From assembly GCA_007133065.1 (NCBI GenBank), contig SLNJ01000016.1:1-64000 (forward strand): 64,000 nt of DNA, read 5' to 3'. Shown piece after piece: positions 27,970 through 35,189 of this stretch. The translations under genes and the position numbers were made by a program. The notes below the pieces were generated by a model. It did no database searches. It was not told the origin of the DNA and saw only the letters and a list, made by a program, of their open reading frames with translations. The DNA is from Opitutales bacterium. GTDB lineage: Bacteria; Verrucomicrobiota; Verrucomicrobiia; Opitutales; Oceanipulchritudinaceae. Position 1 is the first letter of the stretch, and each line of letters opens with the position of its first letter.

Positions 27970-28622
27970 ACCATCGAAAGGAGCGCACGAACGGCCTTGT
28001 CAATACCTTCCGCAACCTCGGAAACCCGCTGCCCCAGCATGTAGGCCGGTGTCGAAACCACGCGGCGGACCGTATCCTCGTGAATCTCCGTAACCGACTT
28101 CTCCACGTGCACTCCGCCGCATGCCCTGATCCCCTCCACCGTGTCCGGGTCGTTTCCGATGGTGAGTTCCACGCCCTCTCCACCGAGAACCTTCGCGGCG
28201 ATGACCGGCGAGATACAGAGAAATGCGGTCGGCTTGCCGGCCGTGCGCATCTCCCGCACCAGGCGCTCGACCTCGGGATTCAGGCTTGATTCCGGACCCT
28301 TGATTGCGAAATCGCAGAGGTTTTTGGCCGCCCCGTAACCGCCCGGAAATATCAGTGCATCCAGATCTGCCGCGCCCACAGCGGCAACGTCCGTAACCGC
28401 GCCGCGCGCGATGCGGGCGGATTCCACAAGCACGTTGCGCCGTTCCCCCTCCATCTCCCGTCCGCTCATATGGTTGATGACGTGCATTTGCTCGATGTCG
28501 GGGGCCATACAGACCGCCTCGGCCCCCTGCTGGTCGAGACTCAACAGCGTGAGGACCGATTCGTGAATCTCGGACCCGTCAAAGACGCCGCATCCGGATA
28601 AGACAACTCCAACTTTCACCAT
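27966..28622 (-). CDS. elbB: ElbB-type DJ-1/PfpI family protein (isoprenoid biosynthesis glyoxalase family)
   Basis: 218 aa. The ATG at 28622 is fixed by a strong Shine-Dalgarno (GGGAGGA) 5 nt upstream; the frame runs 12 codons further without similarity. KVGVVLSGCGVFDGSEIHE, split at the glycines, is the ElbB signature. PGGYGAAKNLCDFA and AFLCISPVIAAKVLG (nucleophile elbow with Cys) follow the DJ-1/PfpI fold. The family has been linked to glyoxalase activity and isoprenoid metabolism, but its in vivo role is not settled. It is the first gene of the lpt operon here. Confidence 0.93.
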   Translation of the reverse strand: MVKVGVVLSGCGVFDGSEIHESVLTLLSLDQQGAEAVCMAPDIEQMHVINHMSGREMEGERRNVLVESARIARGAVTDVAAVGAADLDALIFPGGYGAAKNLCDFAIKGPESSLNPEVERLVREMRTAGKPTAFLCISPVIAAKVLGGEGVELTIGNDPDTVEGIRACGGVHVEKSVTEIHEDTVRRVVSTPAYMLGQRVSEVAEGIDKAVRALLSMV

Positions 28623-28776
28623 GATTCCTCCCAGTTGTATAACGATTTGCTGTCGCACGGATTGCCGCGGTTGGCGACAACACCATATTGCTCCTACACT
28701 ACCCCAGACCCGACTGCAACCGTTTTGTGCCTTCGCCCCCCGCGAGCTTGCTTGCCGGACCTGTTTTAATCCTAGA

Positions 28777-28815
28777 CGAACGCCCGCAAAGGCGCTAGCG
28801 TTCGGCTCCTTTTTT
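28777..28815 (+). terminator. Hairpin with T-tract in the HIT gene leader (attenuator-like)
   Basis: CGAACGC (28777-28783) pairs perfectly with GCGTTCG (28798-28804), and a run of six T follows at 28810-28815. This is the shape of an intrinsic terminator on the plus strand. It lies in the divergent region between elbB and the HIT gene, with no gene upstream on that strand to end, so it may be an attenuator for the long plus-strand run or a boundary element. Confidence 0.4.
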
Positions 28816-28909
28816 GAACAATTCAGTCCCTCAGCAACTCAAAGGCATCACACCGGTCGACCGGTCCGGACAGCACGGACCCGACGGGCCGCATCCTGAA
28901 AATCACCGC

Positions 28910-29395
28910 ATGGATTTGCTTCATTCCTACTGGCGCATGGAATACGTCACAGCTCCGGAGCGAGGCGGACAGGGCCACGAAAACCCCTTCCTCCACCTCC
29001 CGGGGATGAACGACGACAAAGCCGCTCTGATCCTCTATCGCGGAGACCACAACTACCTGGTTTTGAATAAATTCCCATATAATCCAGGGCACATCCTGGT
29101 CGTTCCCTTCCGCGAGGTCGCGGAGCTGGAGAACCTCGCAGACGAGGAACGAAACGAACACATGGCGCTCATTGTCAAAGCGAAGTGTATTCTCAAAGAA
29201 GCGCTGCATCCGGACGGATTCAATATCGGATTTAACTTCGGGTCCGCGGCCGGTGCGGGGATTCCCACCCACCTGCACGCGCACGTCGTACCCAGGTGGA
29301 ACGGCGACACCAATTTCATGCCGGTTGTCGGACAGACCCGGGTCCTGCCTCAGGCGCTCTCGGCGACCTGGGAGCACCTGAGGGCGTACTGCTAA
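28910..29395 (+). CDS. HIT family nucleotide hydrolase/transferase
   Basis: 161 aa from ATG 28910, where the family-typical LHSYWRMEYV begins. The frame opens at 28814, but those codons cross a terminator-like hairpin and show no similarity. The histidine triad is HLHAHVVPRW, and the fold segments YPYNPGHILV-like and GFNFGSAAGAGIPTH are as in Ap4A-phosphorylase-like HIT proteins. Predicted to act on nucleoside polyphosphates in the cytoplasm. It is followed 13 bp later by phoH. Confidence 0.92.
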   Translation: MDLLHSYWRMEYVTAPERGGQGHENPFLHLPGMNDDKAALILYRGDHNYLVLNKFPYNPGHILVVPFREVAELENLADEERNEHMALIVKAKCILKEALHPDGFNIGFNFGSAAGAGIPTHLHAHVVPRWNGDTNFMPVVGQTRVLPQALSATWEHLRAYC

Positions 29396-29408
29396 CCCGC
29401 AGTTCGCA

Positions 29409-30419
29409 GTGCTCTCAACCAAGCTCGAAACCGTGGAAAAGAAGCTCTACTTTCAAAGCCCCCGGCTGCTCAGTCAGTTGTACTGCGGACGCGAGGAGAA
29501 CCTCAGCAAAGTTGAGAACGCCTTCTCCGTAAAACTCGTCACGCGCGATGACTGGCTGCAGGTCGAAGGGGCCGACGAGGGAATCCGGCAGGTGGAAAAT
29601 TTCTTCGATGTCCTCAACAAAGGCCGCGGCCAGGGCTTGACAATCCGGGAGACCGATTTCGACAACATGCTGCGTGCGGTCGCCAACGGGGCGGCCACCG
29701 AGATGCGCGAGATCTTTCAGGACGCCTCGATTACGATGCAGTTCAAGCGGCGCAGCGTGGTCCCCAAGACCGTCAACCAGAAACGCTACCTCCAGGCGAT
29801 TCGGGACCGGGAGATCGCGTTCGGAATCGGGCCGGCGGGAACGGGGAAGACCTATCTTGCCGTCGCCTCGGCACTCGACGCCCTGGCCCAGGGCAAGGTC
29901 GAACGGCTCGTCCTCACCCGCCCCGCGGTCGAGGCCGGCGAGGCGCTCGGCTTCCTTCCCGGGGACCTTCAGGAGAAAATCCAGCCCTACCTGAGGCCTC
30001 TCTACGACGCGATATTCGATATGATCGGGCACGAACAGGCCACTCGTCTGATAGAGCGGAAAACCCTTGAAATCGCTCCTCTGGCCTACATGCGAGGACG
30101 AACCCTCTCCAATGCATTCATCATCCTCGACGAGGCCCAGAACGCGACCCCCGAGCAGATGATGATGTTCCTGACCCGGCTGGGCGAGGGAAGCCGGATG
30201 ATCGTCACCGGAGATATCACGCAGATCGATCTTCCCCGGCACAAGTACTCCGGCTTGAAAGAGGCCGTCGATGTACTCGCCGGAGTCAAAGGCATCGCAT
30301 TTTTCTACTTCACGGGTGAGGACGTTGTGCGGCATTCCCTGGTCCGCGACATCATCTCCGCTTACGAGCGATACAACGAGACGACAGGCGCCCACCGGCG
30401 GCGGCGGACCGACGGTTGA
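29409..30419 (+). CDS. PhoH family ATPase
   Basis: 336 aa, GTG start at 29409. N-terminal KH-like segment (about 10-75), then the PhoH ATPase core: Walker A GPAGTGKT, the LTRPAVEAGEALGFLPGDL-type segment, and Walker B FIILDEAQNATPEQ, with VTGDITQIDLPR as the sensor region. PhoH proteins are cytoplasmic NTPases thought to act on RNA. Position in a phoH-pgpH-ybeY cluster is conserved across many bacteria and links it to ribosome/RNA maintenance. Confidence 0.94.
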   Translation: MLSTKLETVEKKLYFQSPRLLSQLYCGREENLSKVENAFSVKLVTRDDWLQVEGADEGIRQVENFFDVLNKGRGQGLTIRETDFDNMLRAVANGAATEMREIFQDASITMQFKRRSVVPKTVNQKRYLQAIRDREIAFGIGPAGTGKTYLAVASALDALAQGKVERLVLTRPAVEAGEALGFLPGDLQEKIQPYLRPLYDAIFDMIGHEQATRLIERKTLEIAPLAYMRGRTLSNAFIILDEAQNATPEQMMMFLTRLGEGSRMIVTGDITQIDLPRHKYSGLKEAVDVLAGVKGIAFFYFTGEDVVRHSLVRDIISAYERYNETTGAHRRRRTDG

Positions 30420-30433
30420 TCCGACAGATCTCC

Positions 30434-32941
30434 ATGGCCAAACAAAGTAAAAAAGGCAGGAAAGAGCTTCCCGCTGCGGTGGCACGCCGGAGGCGGCCCG
30501 GAAGCCCGGAAGCGCCAGAACCGGGATACACCCGAAACCAGTGGTTTGCGGGCGGGATTGCCGTCGCCTTCACCCTTTCCGCAATTCTCATTTGCTTTGT
30601 TGGACTCCCGCCAACCGGCCCTCAGATCTCCCCGGACCAGACGGCCCGGGTCCGGATCATCGCCGAGTTCCCATTCACCTACGAGAGCCGGATTCTCACA
30701 GAACGCCGACGCGAAGAGTTGCGGCAGCGGATTCCCCCCGTGTACCGGATCGATATGGAACCGTTCGCCCGGTTCCGTGAATACCTTGTCGGGCTGCAGG
30801 AAGCGGCCGCGGCGTTTGTCGATGATCCCCGTCTGTGGCAGAGCGATGAGGAGGTCCCGCCCTTCACCCCGGAGGAAGTCGTGCAGGTCCTCCGCGAATA
30901 CGACCCGGACAATACCTACAATCTCTCCTCAAACGACCTCCTCACCATCCTCAACGAACTGAGTCCCGAGAGGCGGGCGAATCTCTTCCGGGAAGGACTC
31001 GCAATCCTCGAAACGCTGTACCGCGAAGGGATCATCCATCCGGACGAGATGGAATTGCGCACCGAAGAGAGCCGCCTGAGATTTTTCAATCTGCACCGGG
31101 AGAGCGGACACGTGAGCGAAGTCGAAGCGCTGACTCATGAAGAGGCTCTGCGGGGATTACGCATCAACCTCTCAGCGCTTGCGGTTCCGCGTTCCGTATC
31201 CATAGCGATGTTCCGCGTCCTGCGAAACGGCCTCAAGCCCAACCTCGTGTTCGACCGTGAGGAGACGGACCGGGCGATCGCACGCGCGATCGAGGGCGTC
31301 ACACCGGTAACCGTGACGGTACGCGAGGGCGACTCGATCATCGAGCCGGGAATGCGCGTGACCTCGCTCCAGCTCGAACAGCTCAACGCCTACCGGGAGG
31401 ACCTTCAGGAAGCGCGGGACACGGGAATACGCGGAGTCAATCCCCTGCTGTTTGAACAGGCCGCCCTGACGCTGTGTCTCGCGCTGATCGCCTTGCTCTT
31501 CGTGCGGATCCACAACGGGAGCTTGCACCGCCATGTGCGCACGCTCGCGGTCTCCGCGCTGGTTCTGCTGGTGAACCTGGCGCTCATTCGCCTCGCGCTC
31601 GAAGCTGCAGGCGAGACCTGGGGCGAGCGAACCTGGACCGCCTCCGTCGCCCTGCCATGGGTCGCGCCCGTCGCGCTCGGCCCGATCGTGCTTGCGATCC
31701 TCGTAGGTTCGGGTCCGGGCATCCTCGCCGCCGCCCTGATCGGCGTCATGAATGCGCTCATGCAAGGGAGCTCAATCGGGATTCTTCTGATCAGCGTTCT
31801 CTCAGGCGTCGCAGGAATCTACGCAACCCGCGGCATCCAGCTTCGCACGCGCGTGGTTCGGGCGGGGATCATCTCCGGTGGGTTTATGGCGATCGGTGCG
31901 GTGGTCATCGGTCTGCGCGACACACTCGAGTTGACCACGATGGGGCTTCAGGCACTGGCGGCGCTCGGGACCGGAGCCCTGACCGGAGTCATCGTCATCG
32001 GTATCCTCCCGGTGCTGGAACAGCTATTCCGGTATACCACCAATATAACCCTGCTGGAACTCACCGATTTCAATCACCCGCTCCTAAGGAAGATGCAGCT
32101 GACAGCCCCCGGAAGCTACCACCACAGCCTTATGGTCGCCAACCTGTCCGAAAACGCGGCTGCTGCGACCGGCGCCAACCCGCTCGTCTGCCGGGTCTGT
32201 TCGCTCTTCCACGACATCGGGAAAATGGTCAAGCCGGAGTACTACAGCGAGAATCAACGGGACGATTACAATCCGCACATCGAGCGCAACCCCTCGATGA
32301 GCGCCCTGATTATCAAGGCGCACGTCAAGGAAGGGATCGTCCTGGCACGCCAGTACAAACTCCCGCGGATCATCCGGGACGTCATTCGCGAGCACCACGG
32401 AACCACCCTGATCCAATATTTCTACTACAAGGCTATCGAGAAACAGCGCAAGGAAACGCCCCCCGTCTTCCCAAACGCTCCGAGCGTGGAACTGGACAAG
32501 GTGAATGAGGACACCTACCGCTACGAGGGCCCTAAGCCGCGATCTCTCGAGAGCGCGATCATCGCATTGGCCGACTCGGTTGAAGCTGCGAGTCGCAGCC
32601 TGCGCAAGATCAACCTTCAGAGCATCGAGGAACTGGTCGACGGAATCTTTCAGGCGCGCGTCGAGGACGCTCAACTTTCCGAGGCGCCCATCACCCTCGA
32701 GGAACTTGAAACGATCAAGCAGAGTTTCAAGTTCAGCCTCCTCAACATGCTGCATGCGCGAACCGAGTACCCCGGGAATCGAGGCCGTGAAGGCAAACTG
32801 CCCGGCGACCCGGATCCATCCGGCGTTTCAAACTCCGAAGCCGCCACCCCACACGAGCCTCCACAATCCGAACCGGGAGCCGCGAAAGCCCCCGAGCCTC
32901 TGCAAACGGAGCCGGGCAAGTCCGACAGCGGTCCGCGATGA
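30434..32941 (+). CDS. 7TMR-HD family cyclic-di-AMP phosphodiesterase (PgpH-like)
   Basis: 835 aa from ATG 30434; a TTG at 30416 overlapping the phoH stop is an alternative. One N-terminal helix, a long extracytoplasmic 7TMR-HDED-type region (about 60-340), a cluster of about seven TM helices (350-530), then a cytoplasmic HD domain with HHSLMVANLSENAA, SLFHDIGKMVKPEYY and the HPHIERNPS-like (NPHIERNPS) segment. In Listeria, PgpH hydrolyses c-di-AMP. The C-terminal 75 residues are Pro/Glu-rich and probably disordered. The stop overlaps the ybeY start by 4 bp. Confidence 0.92.
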   Translation: MAKQSKKGRKELPAAVARRRRPGSPEAPEPGYTRNQWFAGGIAVAFTLSAILICFVGLPPTGPQISPDQTARVRIIAEFPFTYESRILTERRREELRQRIPPVYRIDMEPFARFREYLVGLQEAAAAFVDDPRLWQSDEEVPPFTPEEVVQVLREYDPDNTYNLSSNDLLTILNELSPERRANLFREGLAILETLYREGIIHPDEMELRTEESRLRFFNLHRESGHVSEVEALTHEEALRGLRINLSALAVPRSVSIAMFRVLRNGLKPNLVFDREETDRAIARAIEGVTPVTVTVREGDSIIEPGMRVTSLQLEQLNAYREDLQEARDTGIRGVNPLLFEQAALTLCLALIALLFVRIHNGSLHRHVRTLAVSALVLLVNLALIRLALEAAGETWGERTWTASVALPWVAPVALGPIVLAILVGSGPGILAAALIGVMNALMQGSSIGILLISVLSGVAGIYATRGIQLRTRVVRAGIISGGFMAIGAVVIGLRDTLELTTMGLQALAALGTGALTGVIVIGILPVLEQLFRYTTNITLLELTDFNHPLLRKMQLTAPGSYHHSLMVANLSENAAAATGANPLVCRVCSLFHDIGKMVKPEYYSENQRDDYNPHIERNPSMSALIIKAHVKEGIVLARQYKLPRIIRDVIREHHGTTLIQYFYYKAIEKQRKETPPVFPNAPSVELDKVNEDTYRYEGPKPRSLESAIIALADSVEAASRSLRKINLQSIEELVDGIFQARVEDAQLSEAPITLEELETIKQSFKFSLLNMLHARTEYPGNRGREGKLPGDPDPSGVSNSEAATPHEPPQSEPGAAKAPEPLQTEPGKSDSGPR

Positions 32942-33447
32942 CAACCCCGTCCGTGCGACCCGTGCTCCAATCGAACCGCGTCCGTTCGCTGAAAATTCCA
33001 CGCAACGCCGTCGCGCTTCTAATTCACACACTCGACGCCCGGGTCCGCGAATGGGAGATCCCCCCCGGCGAGCTTTCCATTGCATTCCTTGGACCGCGCG
33101 CGATCGCCCGCCTCCACGGGACATTCCTCTGCGACTCCTCCCCGACCGACGTGATCACCTTCCCCGGATCCGTGGAGGATGACCTCGCCGGGGAAATCTG
33201 CGTCTCGCCCCACATGGCCCGGCAGGCCGCACGCTCGGCCAGGCACGGGTTCGCCGAGGAATTGACGCTCTATATCGTGCACGGTTGGCTCCACCTCGCC
33301 GGCCTCGACGACGGCACCCCCGAAGCACGCCGGACCATGCGCGCCGCCGAAACCCGGTGCCTGGCACTCCTGCGCCACGACAGCGCTGTTCCAGGTTTCC
33401 AATGGAGTACAGGCTGGCAGGCTGTTGAAAAACGCGGACGATCGTGA
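32938..33447 (+). CDS. ybeY: Endoribonuclease YbeY (rRNA maturation factor)
   Basis: 169 aa. The family motifs TDVITFP (70-76) and the metal site HGWLHLAGLDD are present. Ligands are H115, H119 and, in the third position, D125 where E. coli has His124. YbeY acts in 16S rRNA 3' maturation and ribosome quality control. ATGA overlap with pgpH supports co-translation in the phoH-pgpH-ybeY operon. The C-terminal 25 residues extend beyond the usual family end. Confidence 0.93.
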   Translation: MTTPSVRPVLQSNRVRSLKIPRNAVALLIHTLDARVREWEIPPGELSIAFLGPRAIARLHGTFLCDSSPTDVITFPGSVEDDLAGEICVSPHMARQAARSARHGFAEELTLYIVHGWLHLAGLDDGTPEARRTMRAAETRCLALLRHDSAVPGFQWSTGWQAVEKRGRS

Positions 33448-33590
33448 TGACAGCGATACGGACCGCTTTACACTTGTGGTTCAACCCGAATTGATCAGAA
33501 TACTTCCGGTTTCAACGGACGAACCATGAGGGCCGGGGCCCTATGCGGCGGGCCCCTTGGCGCAACCGGACCACCGAACCTGTTCGACAC

Positions 33591-34298
33591 ATGCTCAAAT
33601 CCCTTCGCAATGCGTTTTTCTCCGGCCTGCTGCTGGTTGCCCCGGTCGGCGTAACGATCTTCGTCATCAACTTTCTCGTCGATCTGATCGGGCGGCCGAC
33701 CCGCGAGTTTTTCTTCTTTTTTCTTCCTCGCGAAGTGATTCGTGCCAATCCGTGGATTGGCGGGGTGCTCGACGTTCTTTCCACGTTGCTGGTGCTGGTG
33801 CTCATCACCATCCTCGGCTGGTTCTCCAAGCTGCTGATCGGACGGTTCTTCATCGAAACCTTCGAGCGGATCGTCACCAACGTTCCGTTCGTGAAAACGG
33901 TATATCTGACGGTTAAGCAGATTATCGACACCTTCAGCCAGCAGAAAAAGGCGGTTTTTCAGAAGGCCGTACTCCTTGAATACCCGCGCCACGGCATCTA
34001 TGCGATCGCGTTTCTCACGAGCGAGGGCAAAGGCGAGGTGCAACATCGCACGGATGAAGATGTCGTTTCCGTCTTCCTGCCCACAACACCCAATCCCACC
34101 AGCGGCTTTCTCCTGATGGTTCCCAAGCAAGACATCGTCTCGCTGCAGATGACCATCGGCGACGCAATGAAACTGATTATCTCGGGCGGGGCGGTCGTCC
34201 CTATTTTCCATCCGAAGACCGGCGAGAGCATCAGCGTTTCGACGACCAACCCGGCACTCGGACGGGCGGAGAGCTCCCCCCAAACAACTCAACCCTGA
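33591..34298 (+). CDS. DUF502 family membrane protein
   Basis: 235 aa from ATG 33591, where the typical MLKSLRNAFFSGLLLVAPVGVT begins (split at the membrane helix). The frame is open from 33543 but without similarity. Two TM helices (about 8-28 and 60-82) are followed by a soluble domain with VPFVKTVYLTVKQIID and FLPTTPNPTSGFLLMVP, hallmarks of DUF502. The function of this family is unknown; it is found in many bacteria and plant plastids/ER. No operon partner is evident. Confidence 0.88.
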   Translation: MLKSLRNAFFSGLLLVAPVGVTIFVINFLVDLIGRPTREFFFFFLPREVIRANPWIGGVLDVLSTLLVLVLITILGWFSKLLIGRFFIETFERIVTNVPFVKTVYLTVKQIIDTFSQQKKAVFQKAVLLEYPRHGIYAIAFLTSEGKGEVQHRTDEDVVSVFLPTTPNPTSGFLLMVPKQDIVSLQMTIGDAMKLIISGGAVVPIFHPKTGESISVSTTNPALGRAESSPQTTQP

Positions 34299-34410
34299 GA
34301 CCGCACCACAGCGGAAAACACCGCCCGGCCGGAACCCGATACCGTCAAGCCGCCGCCTTCACCCGCCCCGCGCAAGCCGGTGCCATTCCTCCACACCCGC
34401 CACCTTATCC

Positions 34411-35031
34411 ATGCCGGAGTTTCTCGCCACCGAAGCCATCGTATTGCACAAGGCAGAACGCGGTGAGTCGTTCCTCGAATTCGGCGTGCTCAGCCCGGAA
34501 CACGGTCTGGTCCGCTTTCGGCAACGGCTCATGCACGGGACACCCTCCCGCCGACCCTCGCTCCCCGACTGGCTGGACCACCTCGATCTGAGTCTTCGAC
34601 GCACCAACGAGAAAACCCTCTGGTTCGTCGTCGACGCCCAGATCCACCATCGACACGTGAGAATAGCCCAATCCTACGAAGCGATGGAGAGCGCCGCCGT
34701 ACTCACGCGCCTGCTGCTGCGCAACCTCGACCACCTCGACTCCCGCACCGCTATATTCACCCTGCTGCGCGATGCACTCAACGCATGGGAATCCCGGGGC
34801 CTCCCGAGGGTCACGCTGCTCAAGGCCCTGTATCGATTCGCACGCGAGGAAGGATTTCCCGTCAAGGAGACATGGTGGCGACGGTTGCCGACCACGCTCC
34901 GCACCACAGCAGCACACCTCCTCAACGCCCCCCTGGCTCGAATTGACTCCACGCCGGAGGAGACGGATGCGCTGCTCGCCTCGCTCCAGGAATGGCTCCA
35001 CCGCGATGCCGGATTCCTGCCGGGAAAGTAA
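34411..35031 (+). CDS. recO: Divergent RecO-like recombination mediator
   Basis: 206 aa, somewhat shorter than typical RecO (about 240). The start EFLATEAIVLHKAERGES followed by FGVLSPEHGLVRF fits the RecO OB-fold opening, and the helical middle (LLRNLDHLDS, FTLLRDALNAW) fits the C-terminal helical domain. There is no four-cysteine zinc motif. RecO loads RecA onto SSB-coated gaps with RecR. The call rests on N-terminal pattern and length, and homology should be confirmed. Confidence 0.6.
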   Translation: MPEFLATEAIVLHKAERGESFLEFGVLSPEHGLVRFRQRLMHGTPSRRPSLPDWLDHLDLSLRRTNEKTLWFVVDAQIHHRHVRIAQSYEAMESAAVLTRLLLRNLDHLDSRTAIFTLLRDALNAWESRGLPRVTLLKALYRFAREEGFPVKETWWRRLPTTLRTTAAHLLNAPLARIDSTPEETDALLASLQEWLHRDAGFLPGK

Positions 35032-35189
35032 ACACCGCGGTCGCGCTCGTAATCGGGAAATCGAGACTCCGGCCGTTTCCGGCGTGGACACCGGGCCTGG
35101 AGAACTGCAAGCCGGCGCTCCCGAAACGCGGGACTGCACCTCGCATGTTCTCCATTGCGCACACCGAACCAACCTGCCAAAATCGCCGA

